Numbered from the stretch's first letter, positions 1-5,636 are shown. The stretch: 5,636 nucleotides of DNA from Christensenellaceae bacterium (GCA_016295005.1 JAEDMA010000090.1:1-5636); one strand, 5' to 3'. The notes: generated from the letters alone by a model not told the origin. Numbers and translations: made by a program.

Positions 1-15
1 AACTGATGTTTTTTC

Positions 16-108
16 AAACAAGAAGCGCAAAAACGATAGTTTTTGCTAAAACCCGTCAGGGTTTTAAAAGTTTTTATCGTAAGAGAAAAACTTTGCTTCT
101 TATAGTTT
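16..108. repeat. Nested imperfect inverted repeat upstream of lexA
   Basis: This non-coding stretch folds back on itself in several nested stems. The innermost is TAAAACCC (47-54) with GGGTTTTA (59-66) around a GTCA loop. Outside it ACGATA (33-38) pairs with TATCGT (75-80), then AAGAAGC (20-26) with GCTTCTT (95-101), and AAAC (16-19) with GTTT (105-108), with bulges and internal loops between. All the pairings are read directly from the sequence. On the - strand the middle stem is followed by a run of five T (33-29), which is terminator-like. On the + strand the inner stem is followed by five T (71-75) after a short gap. It could be a terminator, a small structured RNA or a remnant of a miniature repeat element. 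I cannot choose between these. Confidence 0.55.
47..75 (+). terminator. Possible intrinsic terminator hairpin
   Basis: An 8-bp stem (47-54 with 59-66) with a four-base loop is followed, after AAAG, by TTTTT at 71-75. This resembles a Rho-independent terminator for a + strand gene ending before the window. The gap between stem and T run, and the fact that the stem is part of a larger fold, keep confidence low. Confidence 0.3.
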
Positions 109-110
109 AT

Positions 111-138
111 ATCATAACTCTTTTTGTAAAATTTGCAA
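111..138 (-). promoter_or_regulatory. Possible divergent promoter facing the inverted repeat
   Basis: Read on the - strand, TTGCAA (138-133) is followed after 16 bases by TATGAT (116-111). The -10 matches the sigma-A consensus at five of six positions and the -35 at four of six. Transcription would start near 104 and run straight into the inverted repeat, giving an RNA of roughly 75-85 nt if it ends at the T run at 33-29. The -35 overlaps the LexA-box-like palindrome, so it could share lexA control. AT-rich DNA gives such matches by chance, so this is tentative. Confidence 0.25.
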
Positions 139-149
139 ACAAATGTTTG
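136..149 (+). promoter_or_regulatory. LexA (SOS) box-like operator
   Basis: CAAACAAATGTTTG is a 14-bp palindrome with six-base arms and a two-base centre. It fits the Bacillus SOS-box form CGAAC-RNRY-GTTCG in the AAC-RNRY-GTT core, including all four spacer classes, but both flanking positions are changed symmetrically (GAAC to AAAC, GTTC to GTTT). It overlaps the -35 hexamer of the lexA promoter, the expected place for autorepression. Position and symmetry are seen directly; binding by this LexA is inferred. Confidence 0.6.
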
Positions 150-175
150 ACTTGCGTCTTCCGTTGTGGTAAAAT
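147..175 (+). promoter_or_regulatory. lexA promoter, sigma-A type with extended -10
   Basis: TTGACT (147-152) and TAAAAT (170-175) are separated by exactly 17 bases, and TGG just before the -10 makes a TGN extended -10 element. Each hexamer matches consensus at five of six positions. Counting from the -10 places +1 at about 182, which is the A of the lexA ATG. The transcript would therefore have no 5' leader. Confidence 0.7.
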
Positions 176-181
176 CAAAGT

Positions 182-781
182 ATGAGAAAGATAGAAAGAA
201 AATTAGACGAAGTATATAGTTTTACCATAGCCTACATTGATAGTTACGGTTTTCCCCCGTCTGTTCGGGATATCTGCGCCATGTGTGATATAAGTTCCAC
301 GGCAACCGCATATTCTTACCTGAAAAAATTAACCGAACGCGGCTTATTAAAAAAATCGCCGTTGAAAAAACGCGCGATAAGCGTAGTCGGTAGACCGCAT
401 TCCTCCGACTCCAAAAACGTTCCGCTAATAGGCGCTATTCGAGCAGGAACGCCAGTTTTTGCCGTTGAAAATTTTGAAGAATATATTCCTCTTCCCGAAG
501 AATTCGGCAATAACCCTGACCGCTTCGCGTTAAGAGTCGTCGGAGAAAGCATGATTAACGCCGGTATTTACGATAAAGATATAATTATTGTAGAAAAAAC
601 GGATTATGCCGAAGATGGCGATATCGTCGTTGCTCTTATAGACGACAGCGCGACGGTGAAAACTTTTTATAAGCGTAACGGAAAAATAATTCTTCATCCC
701 GAAAACGACAGCATGAACGATATGGTTTTCGATAACGTATCTATACTCGGAAAAGTTAAAGGATTAATCCGAAAATTCTAA
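182..781 (+). CDS. lexA: LexA repressor, SOS response regulator and self-cleaving peptidase (S24 family)
   Basis: LexA represses DNA-damage genes and is inactivated when RecA filaments trigger its self-cleavage. The 199 residues are full length for the family. Residues 1-65 form the winged helix-turn-helix, with GFPPSVRDI at 23-31 and the recognition-helix region SSTATAYSYLKKL at 38-50. The C-terminal peptidase domain has the cleavage site Ala88-Gly89 in IRAGTP, the nucleophile Ser123 in GESM and the general base Lys160 in ATVK, so self-cleavage should work. The recognition helix differs from the usual SSTSTVHxHL pattern, and the wing has LKKRAISV where TKPRAIEV is common. The ATG at 182 is the only sensible start: an in-frame TAA lies at 170-172, and no Shine-Dalgarno sequence precedes it. 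A LexA-box-like operator sits on its promoter. It is monocistronic and converges on the - strand operon. Confidence 0.97.
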   Translation: MRKIERKLDEVYSFTIAYIDSYGFPPSVRDICAMCDISSTATAYSYLKKLTERGLLKKSPLKKRAISVVGRPHSSDSKNVPLIGAIRAGTPVFAVENFEEYIPLPEEFGNNPDRFALRVVGESMINAGIYDKDIIIVEKTDYAEDGDIVVALIDDSATVKTFYKRNGKIILHPENDSMNDMVFDNVSILGKVKGLIRKF

Positions 782-799
782 AATTTTCAGTTGTTTTTT
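771..799 (+). terminator. Weak AT-rich terminator after lexA
   Basis: GAAAATT (771-777) and AATTTTC (782-788) form a seven-base-pair stem around a CTAA loop that includes the lexA stop codon, followed by AGTTG and six T at 794-799. The stem is poor in G and C, so it may be inefficient. On the opposite strand no T run follows the stem, so it does not obviously end the converging operon. Confidence 0.35.
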
Positions 800-1235
800 A
801 TAGGTCTTTAATCATCTGGTCGTATTCTAAAAACGATAGCCCGTTTCTTTCATACATTTTTACGGCTCGATAGTTTTCTTTTTCTACTTCGAGCCTCAAC
901 CTTTTAAAATCAAAGTTGTTTTCGACGAAAGAAATAAATTCGCTGCCGAAACCCTTTCCTCGGAATTGTTTTTTAACGTAAAGTTCTTCAATCCATAAAA
1001 CTAACCCGCCGGCCTCCCTTGAATAAGACTTATTCAATAAACCGTATCCTGCGATTTCGGAATCGCAATCGAATATAAAACAATCGACGTAGGTGTTGTC
1101 CGTCAAAATATCGGTAAACGCTTTTTCATGATACTCATTCGGCACTGATTTGATTACGGCGTCGGAATTGTAAAATTCGACGGACATTTTTATGAACTCG
1201 TCATGATCTTTTCTGTTTATTCGTCTTATAACCAT
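798..1235 (-). CDS. GNAT family N-acetyltransferase
   Basis: The protein is 145 residues, a normal single GNAT domain. It should transfer an acetyl group from acetyl-CoA to an amine on a small molecule or protein in the cytoplasm; the substrate cannot be told from sequence. Motif A is clear: strand LWIEELYV (80-87) leads into QFRGKGFG (90-97), the Q/RxxGxG acetyl-CoA pyrophosphate loop. Motif B follows as LRLEVEKENYRAVKMYERNGL (113-133), with the typical Asn121, Ala124, Tyr128 and Gly132. The N-terminal MVIRRINRKD is a usual first strand, supporting the ATG at 1235 although it lies 35 bp inside the preceding MFS gene. Only a weak GGGGAT (1246-1241) precedes it, so translation may be coupled to the MFS gene. 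It is the last gene of the operon. Confidence 0.88.
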   Translation of the reverse strand: MVIRRINRKDHDEFIKMSVEFYNSDAVIKSVPNEYHEKAFTDILTDNTYVDCFIFDCDSEIAGYGLLNKSYSREAGGLVLWIEELYVKKQFRGKGFGSEFISFVENNFDFKRLRLEVEKENYRAVKMYERNGLSFLEYDQMIKDL

Positions 1236-2397
1236 TATATATCCCCAAACTTTGTTTCAGTAAAAAAATCGAGCATATTAACGCGCAAAATATAATCAGT
1301 ACGTAGTACGGAAAAACGTTAACGCTTACGTATTGAGCAAGCAAACTGAAAATAAACGGCGCAGCCATAACGCCCAAATTGCTGGCAGCCATCTGCGTTC
1401 CGACCACAGCGGGCGAATTATCTTTACCGTAATTTATCGGAGTCAGATGCGTCAGATTCGGAAAAATCGGTCCAATGCCGAAACCGAGTAAAAACATTGC
1501 TATAAACGCAAAAACGTATGGTAACGGTAAAAATATAAGCACTATTCCGATGCAAATAGATAAAAGACCTATTCTTATTATATTCCACGGCGAAACCCGC
1601 GTTGAAATAAACCCTGCAGTCAACCTGCCTGAAGCAAGACCGGCATAATAACAAGTTAATCCTATCGCTGCAACGTTTTTCTCTAAATTCAGACATTCTA
1701 CCAGAAAGGTCGTACACCAGTTTCCGCAAGTAAACTCCAATCCGCAAGCGAAAAAGAATACGAACCACCCTATTTTTACTCCTTTTATTTTTACGACGTC
1801 TTTAAGTCTGACTTTTTTCTCCGCTTCCGTAAATTCTTCCGTATTATTCGAAACCTTTTTCCAAAGCGGAAGCGAAAACAAGCAAATAACAGCTATTATC
1901 AATTGAATGATAAAAACCACCCTGTATCCGCCTCTCCACCCTAAGTCGCCGGATAACATAAAGGACATTACAAAAGGGCTTAAAGCGACTCCTACGCCGT
2001 AAAAACAGTGAAGATAATTCATATGCGTCGCTTTATAATGAAGGGCGACGTAATTATTTAATCCTGAATCTATGCACCCTGCGCCAAGCCCCAACGGTAT
2101 CGAAAACAGTATCATAAAATAAATGTTGGGAGCAAACGAAAAACCAAGCAATCCCGCTGCCGTCAGCAGAGTACTGAAAGCGGTAACGTTGCCTGTTTTA
2201 AATTTTGTAAGAATTTTGTGACTGAACACGCTTGAACAGGTAGTACAAAGAGCAACGGTTATACAAACAAAATTATTATACGTATAAGGAATGCCGAATT
2301 CCGTGTATATGGCAGGCCAGGAGGCTCCGAAAACCGAATCCGGTATTCCGAGTCCTATAAACGATATGAAGATTACAAACAGCAAAAGTAAAGACAT
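1201..2397 (-). CDS. MFS transporter, fucose-permease-like
   Basis: This 398-residue integral membrane protein has about twelve hydrophobic segments in two halves, split by a charged cytoplasmic loop around 180-205 (NNTEEFTEAEKKVRLKD). It belongs to the major facilitator superfamily, secondary carriers driven by ion gradients. The stretch GLGAGCIDSGLNNYVALHY (103-121) followed by HCFYGVG (130-136) is typical of the FucP-like permease group, and SGRLTAGF (256-263) is the second-half equivalent of the MFS loop motif. The substrate is unknown; galM in the same operon hints at a sugar but this is weak. The ATG at 2397 is fixed by an in-frame TAG at 2403-2401, and the first membrane helix begins almost at once. 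No Shine-Dalgarno is visible, so translation is probably coupled to the upstream CHR gene, whose stop is 7 bp away. Its end overlaps the GNAT gene by 35 bp. Confidence 0.93.
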   Translation of the reverse strand: MSLLLLFVIFISFIGLGIPDSVFGASWPAIYTEFGIPYTYNNFVCITVALCTTCSSVFSHKILTKFKTGNVTAFSTLLTAAGLLGFSFAPNIYFMILFSIPLGLGAGCIDSGLNNYVALHYKATHMNYLHCFYGVGVALSPFVMSFMLSGDLGWRGGYRVVFIIQLIIAVICLFSLPLWKKVSNNTEEFTEAEKKVRLKDVVKIKGVKIGWFVFFFACGLEFTCGNWCTTFLVECLNLEKNVAAIGLTCYYAGLASGRLTAGFISTRVSPWNIIRIGLLSICIGIVLIFLPLPYVFAFIAMFLLGFGIGPIFPNLTHLTPINYGKDNSPAVVGTQMAASNLGVMAAPFIFSLLAQYVSVNVFPYYVLIIFCALICSIFLLKQSLGIYNGYKTNKQKRS

Positions 2398-2404
2398 AGA
2401 CTAA

Positions 2405-2974
2405 TCAGATTAAACCGTAAAACAATATTCCGAGAACAGCCGAAATAACGATAAGCATAATTGCAGAAATATTTTTTCGTAAAACTTTTTTCGAAAAAAG
2501 ATAAATAAACGTAATTATAAGAAATATAACTGCCGATTTCAGATTAAACGAAAACTCGCTTTTTATGCTCGTATAGGAAAAAACGATCGAAGTCAGCATT
2601 GTTATTCCTGTTACAAGAACCAATGCCGTAACGACCGGACGTATTCCCGTTAACGCACTCTTTACACCTGCATATTTCATCAAGTTTGTAAATAACGCCG
2701 CGACAGACAATATTACGATGAATGCCGGGAGAACGACTCCGAGGGTTGCCAGGAGAGCCCCCGAAAATCCGTATTGAGAGGCTCCGACGAAAGTTGCCAT
2801 GTTGATAGCCAAAGGCCCCGGTGTGCTTTCCGAAACGGCGATAAAATCCATCAATTGCTCCGATGTAAGCCATCCGTTTGCCAAGACTTCTTCTTGTAAT
2901 ACGGAGATCATTCCGTAACCCCCGCCGAACGATATAGCGCCGATTTTTAAAAACGAAAGAAAAAGTCGTATCAT
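2405..2974 (-). CDS. Chromate transporter family protein (short CHR, second of a pair)
   Basis: This 189-residue membrane protein is a single-domain member of the CHR (ChrA) family. Family motifs are FGGGY at 16-20, ESTPGPLAINMATFVG at 49-64 and the glycine- and leucine-rich helix LLATLGVVLP at 74-83, followed by four or so more hydrophobic segments. Full-length ChrA proteins near 400 residues contain two such domains; short ones usually come as neighbouring genes whose products act together, as known for a Bacillus subtilis pair. Chromate export is the named function of the family, but the natural substrate in anaerobes is unclear. The ATG at 2974 overlaps the stop of the preceding CHR gene (ATGA, 4 bp) and has a strong AAGGAG site five bases upstream (2985-2980). 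This tight coupling suits equal production of both halves. Confidence 0.92.
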   Translation of the reverse strand: MIRLFLSFLKIGAISFGGGYGMISVLQEEVLANGWLTSEQLMDFIAVSESTPGPLAINMATFVGASQYGFSGALLATLGVVLPAFIVILSVAALFTNLMKYAGVKSALTGIRPVVTALVLVTGITMLTSIVFSYTSIKSEFSFNLKSAVIFLIITFIYLFSKKVLRKNISAIMLIVISAVLGILFYGLI

Positions 2975-3618
2975 AATTTCTCCTTTTCGTTCGCGTCCGA
3001 TTTATCTATTGTTGTTTCAGACAATGCGGCTTTACGTTTTTTCTCGTCCTTTTTTAAGAAAAACGATTTTCCGAAAAAAACAAAAACACCGATTGCCGCC
3101 CCTGCCAAAATAAGCCATACAGACGAATAATTAACCGAAAATAGCGAAAAAACAATCATTACGGCTGCAGTTAAGACGAAAAGAAAATAATTAAAAACGT
3201 TTTTTTCGAGATGACTTAAAAATTTTATTCCTGCAGAAATAATCAAGAAAGCAACGCAGACTTGTATTCCTTTAAAAGCATACCCGACAATTTTAAAAGA
3301 CAGAAACTTTTCAAAGAAAAGCGAAACAATAAAAATTATGACAAACGAAGGCAGAATCATTCCGAGGGTTGCCAAAAGCGAACCCAAGAATCCGCAGGTT
3401 TTGTATCCGACAAACGTTGCGCTGTTTACCGCAAGCGGTCCCGGCGAAGACTCTGCGATTGCTATTATATCCAGAAACTCATCGTAAGAAATCCATTTTT
3501 TCTTTTCGACAAGTTCTCTTTCGATAACGGCAATCATCGCGTAACCTCCGCCGAATGTGAAAAGGCCGATTTTTAAAAAGGATAAAAATATCGATAAAAT
3601 CCTTTTAAATTTACTCAT
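2971..3618 (-). CDS. Chromate transporter family protein (short CHR, first of a pair)
   Basis: From the ATG at 3618 the protein has 215 residues and is a single-domain CHR-family membrane transporter. It shows FGGGY at 22-26, ESSPGPLAVNSATFVG at 56-71 and LLATLGMILP at 81-90, then several more hydrophobic helices and a highly charged tail (189-215, rich in K, E and D) that its partner lacks. It is clearly paralogous to the next gene, with the same motifs in the same order, and the two probably form one transporter of two inverted domains. An in-frame TTG at 3636 would add six residues. I prefer the ATG because TTG is rarer and neither start has a good ribosome binding site. galM ends about 35 bp upstream. 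Substrate is uncertain despite the family name. Confidence 0.9.
   Translation of the reverse strand: MSKFKRILSIFLSFLKIGLFTFGGGYAMIAVIERELVEKKKWISYDEFLDIIAIAESSPGPLAVNSATFVGYKTCGFLGSLLATLGMILPSFVIIFIVSLFFEKFLSFKIVGYAFKGIQVCVAFLIISAGIKFLSHLEKNVFNYFLFVLTAAVMIVFSLFSVNYSSVWLILAGAAIGVFVFFGKSFFLKKDEKKRKAALSETTIDKSDANEKEKL
2980..2985 (-). promoter_or_regulatory. Strong ribosome binding site of the second CHR gene
   Basis: AAGGAG lies five bases before the ATG at 2974, inside the end of the preceding CHR gene. It confirms the start that overlaps the upstream stop codon by four bases. Confidence 0.85.
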
Positions 3619-3653
3619 AATTATTTTTCGAAGCAAAGCTGCGTCCGAAGTTG

Positions 3654-4676
3654 TTAAAATTCAAACTCGTAAACCGTAGTACTCTTAAATATTTCGCCTT
3701 TTTTCAACACAGAAGAAGGATATTGTTTGCAGTTTACCGCGTTCGGGAAGTTTTGCGTTTCAAGACAGAATCCTTCGCGTTTACCGTAAGTATGCCCTTT
3801 TTTACCTTTTGCTCCGTCAAGAAAGTTTCCGACATAAAGCTGGACGCCCGGCCTGTCCGTATAAGCGTTAAGTTTTATTCCCGTTAAGGGGCTTTCCGCG
3901 GTAGCAAATTTCCTTAAACCGCTACCGTTTAACACGTAGTTGATATCATATCCGCCGCACTCTTTAAGTATTTTGTCGTCTGCTTCGATATCCCTTGCTA
4001 TTTCTTTAGGTTCGTTAAAATCGAACGGTGTGTTTTTAATTTTCATAAACTCGCCGTGAGTAATAAGATTCTCGTCGGTCGGTGTAATTTCGTCGGCGTC
4101 AAGAGTTAAAACCGTGTTTAATATCGTGCCGTTTCCTTCACCGCTCAGGTTAAAATAAACGTGATTGGTGAGATTCGTTACGGTGTCGTCGTCCGCTTCG
4201 GCGGCATAATCTAAACGCAATCCTTTTTCCGTTAAAGTATACACCACGGCAACTTTAAGATTTGCAGGAAAACCTTCTTCCCCGTCCGGACTTAAACATG
4301 AAACTTCGAGGGTATAATCGTTAATCGGATTTGCTTTCCACACCTTTTCGTTAAAGCCGTGGAATCCGCCGTGAAGAGTATATGTTCCGCAGTTTTTACC
4401 TATATTGTATTCTTTGCCGTTAAGTACGAAACTGCCGTTCTCGATTCTGTTTCCGACTCTTCCTATAATTGCGCCGAGATAACCCGCGTTTTTCATATAT
4501 TCTTCAATCGTATCGTATCCTAATACGACGTCGGTAACGTTACCGTTTTTATCGGGAACTCTTATCGCTCGAATCGTTCCGCCGTAAGTTAAAATATCTG
4601 CTTCGAGCTTACCGTTTTTTAAAGTATACATCTGCACGGGTGTTCCGTTGGCGTTGCCAAATTCTTTACAAATCAT
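3654..4676 (-). CDS. galM: Aldose 1-epimerase (galactose mutarotase)
   Basis: GalM interconverts the alpha and beta anomers of hexoses such as galactose and glucose, feeding the Leloir pathway in the cytoplasm. At 340 residues it is full length. It has NRI at 76-78, LHGGFHGFNEKVW at 101-113, TNLTNHVYFNLSG at 167-179, GGYDINYVL at 241-249 and GFCLETQNFPNAVN at 302-315. By comparison with the well-studied lactococcal enzyme, Arg77, His102, the catalytic acid His172, Asp244 and the catalytic base Glu306 are all present, so it should be active. The ATG at 4676 is supported by an AAAGGAG site six bases upstream that overlaps the stop codon of purB, giving tight coupling. No other galactose gene (galK, galT, galE) is in view, so it may act as a general mutarotase. 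Confidence 0.97.
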   Translation of the reverse strand: MICKEFGNANGTPVQMYTLKNGKLEADILTYGGTIRAIRVPDKNGNVTDVVLGYDTIEEYMKNAGYLGAIIGRVGNRIENGSFVLNGKEYNIGKNCGTYTLHGGFHGFNEKVWKANPINDYTLEVSCLSPDGEEGFPANLKVAVVYTLTEKGLRLDYAAEADDDTVTNLTNHVYFNLSGEGNGTILNTVLTLDADEITPTDENLITHGEFMKIKNTPFDFNEPKEIARDIEADDKILKECGGYDINYVLNGSGLRKFATAESPLTGIKLNAYTDRPGVQLYVGNFLDGAKGKKGHTYGKREGFCLETQNFPNAVNCKQYPSSVLKKGEIFKSTTVYEFEF

Positions 4677-4682
4677 TTTTTT

Positions 4683-4689
4683 CTCCTTT
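4683..4689 (-). promoter_or_regulatory. Ribosome binding site of galM, overlapping the purB stop
   Basis: The - strand reads TAAAGGAGAA across 4690-4681: the purB TAA stop supplies the first bases of the AAAGGAG site, six bases before the galM ATG. Ribosomes ending on purB would be placed next to the galM start. Confidence 0.85.
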
Positions 4690-5636
4690 ATACTTCTAAT
4701 ATGCTTTTTTTATTTAAAAATTCTGAGTTTTTATCTAAAATCGGATTAACCTCGTTTTCTATGAAATCGAGTGTTTGCTCCGGCGCCATGCCTATAAAAT
4801 TTTTCGGGTTTATCGACTCGTCAATCGAATCTTTTACGGAAGCAAACAGCGCGTCAGACTTTATAAGTTCTATTAAGTTATTTGGTTGACCGTTTATTTT
4901 TACGTTTTCTGCCGCCTGCATGGAAAGTCTTCTGATTTCTTCGTGTAAAATTTGTCGGTTTCCACCCGCTTTTACAGCCTCCATCAAAACGTTTTCCGTA
5001 GCCATAAACGGCAGTTCTTCTTTTACTCTTTTTTCGATAACCTTTTCATAGACGACAAGATTTTCGGTTACGTTCATATACAAGTTCAGAATCCCGTCAA
5101 TCGCGAGAAAACTCTCGGCGATAGTTATTCGTTTGTTTGCGGAGTCGTCCAAAGTTCTTTCCATCCACTGGGTAGAAGCCGTTACCGAAGCGTTTACGGG
5201 TAAAGAAATCACATAACGCGCTAAAGCGCAAATTCTTTCGCTTCTCATGGGATTACGCTTATACGCCATTGCGGATGAGCCGACCTGATTTTTTTCGAAC
5301 GGTTCTTCCATTTCCTTAAAACTTTGCAAAATACGTAAATCGTTTGCAAATTTATATGCGCTTTGCGATATCTGAGAAAGAAGAGACAACACCTTATAAT
5401 CGAATTTCCTCGGATATGTTTGCCCTGTCACGGCAAAAGCGTTTTTATATCCGATTTTCTTTACGACAAGGGTCTCAAGTTGCTTAACCTTTTTATCGTC
5501 GCCGTTAAACAGCTCGTAAAAACTTGCCTGAGTTCCTGTAGTACCTTTTAATCCGCGAAGTTTTACGTTTTGTTTTAAGCGCGTCAAATCATCATAATCG
5601 CATAAAAGATCCTGAAGCCAGAGACACGCTCTTTTT
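4688..5636 (-). CDS. purB: Adenylosuccinate lyase, C-terminal two thirds (5' end outside window)
   Basis: PurB splits fumarate from SAICAR and from adenylosuccinate, two steps of purine synthesis. The gene runs off the right edge: the reading frame stays open to 5635, and codons before the in-frame TTG at 5587 encode RACLWLQDLLCDYDDL, which matches the family, so that TTG is not the start. About 315 residues are visible, against some 430-480 for complete enzymes. LRGLKGTTGTQASF (about 5560-5519) is the marker of the long, human-like subgroup. The fumarase/lyase signature GSSAMAYKRNPMRSER lies at about 5281-5234, with the catalytic serine of the mobile loop in its SS pair; many homologues have Pro in place of the second Ala. 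The two catalytic histidine regions should lie upstream, outside the window. It is the first visible gene of the - strand operon. Confidence 0.96.
   Translation of the reverse strand, partial: KRACLWLQDLLCDYDDLTRLKQNVKLRGLKGTTGTQASFYELFNGDDKKVKQLETLVVKKIGYKNAFAVTGQTYPRKFDYKVLSLLSQISQSAYKFANDLRILQSFKEMEEPFEKNQVGSSAMAYKRNPMRSERICALARYVISLPVNASVTASTQWMERTLDDSANKRITIAESFLAIDGILNLYMNVTENLVVYEKVIEKRVKEELPFMATENVLMEAVKAGGNRQILHEEIRRLSMQAAENVKINGQPNNLIELIKSDALFASVKDSIDESINPKNFIGMAPEQTLDFIENEVNPILDKNSEFLNKKSILEV

Noticed and set aside
447..458. GAAC-GCCA-GTTT, a second SOS-box-like sequence inside lexA
   Set aside because: The arms are not fully symmetric, the spacer does not fit RNRY, and it is coding sequence around the cleavage-site region; probably chance.
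1424..1768. Open frame of 114 codons on the - strand inside the MFS gene
   Set aside because: It lies in another frame of a well-supported permease and its composition shows no domain or membrane pattern of its own.
3262..3576. Open frame of 104 codons on the + strand inside the first CHR gene
   Set aside because: It is antisense to a clear CHR-family gene, has no recognisable motif and is rich in K and R, as expected from a shadow frame.
3619..3653. Possible internal promoter between galM and the first CHR gene
   Set aside because: TTAACA-like and AT-rich pieces are present but no -10 at a proper spacing could be found.
4532..4545. Perfect 14-bp palindrome CGGTAACGTTACCG inside galM
   Set aside because: It encodes conserved-looking GalM residues (GNVTD), and about one such palindrome per 16 kb is expected by chance.
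5234..5281. Ala instead of Pro in the PurB signature (SSAMAYKRNPM)
   Set aside because: The rest of the signature is intact and, as far as I recall, Ala occurs here in bacterial members of this PurB subgroup, so it does not indicate a defect.
5585..5587. TTG as the purB start codon
   Set aside because: Upstream codons to the window edge continue the family sequence (CLWLQDL), so the gene is cut by the window rather than starting here.

Overview
The window looks like a chromosomal segment of an AT-rich, low-GC Gram-positive bacterium, most likely an uncultured gut-type clostridium (Bacillota). This rests on a Bacillus-type LexA, an operator-like palindrome resembling the Gram-positive SOS box, strong AAGGAG ribosome binding sites, a tandem pair of short CHR-family transporters, and a PurB of the long, human-like bacterial type. 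Taxonomy is inferred from gene style only.

Layout: positions 1-181 hold no gene. They contain a long nested inverted repeat (about 16-108), a good sigma-A-type promoter (147-175) and a LexA-box-like palindrome (136-149) over its -35. lexA follows on the + strand (182-781) and seems to be transcribed from its own start codon, i.e. leaderless. Everything else is on the - strand and converges on lexA with only 16 bp between the stops. Read in transcription order from the right edge, these genes are purB (5' end outside the window), galM, two tandem chromate-transporter-family genes, an MFS permease and a GNAT acetyltransferase. Gaps are 11 bp, about 35 bp, a 4-bp overlap, 7 bp and a 35-bp overlap, so they very probably form one operon.

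How the genes fit together: LexA is the SOS repressor and should repress itself through the box at its promoter. PurB serves purine synthesis and GalM sugar anomer interconversion. The two CHR genes look like two halves of one membrane transporter. The MFS protein is a small-solute permease of unknown substrate, and the GNAT protein acetylates an unknown target. No single pathway explains the - strand operon; it looks like housekeeping genes followed by transport and modification genes. No mobile element, CRISPR array, rRNA or tRNA was seen. The points most worth a second look are the leaderless, atypical lexA control region and the structured, possibly transcribed, inverted repeat beside it.
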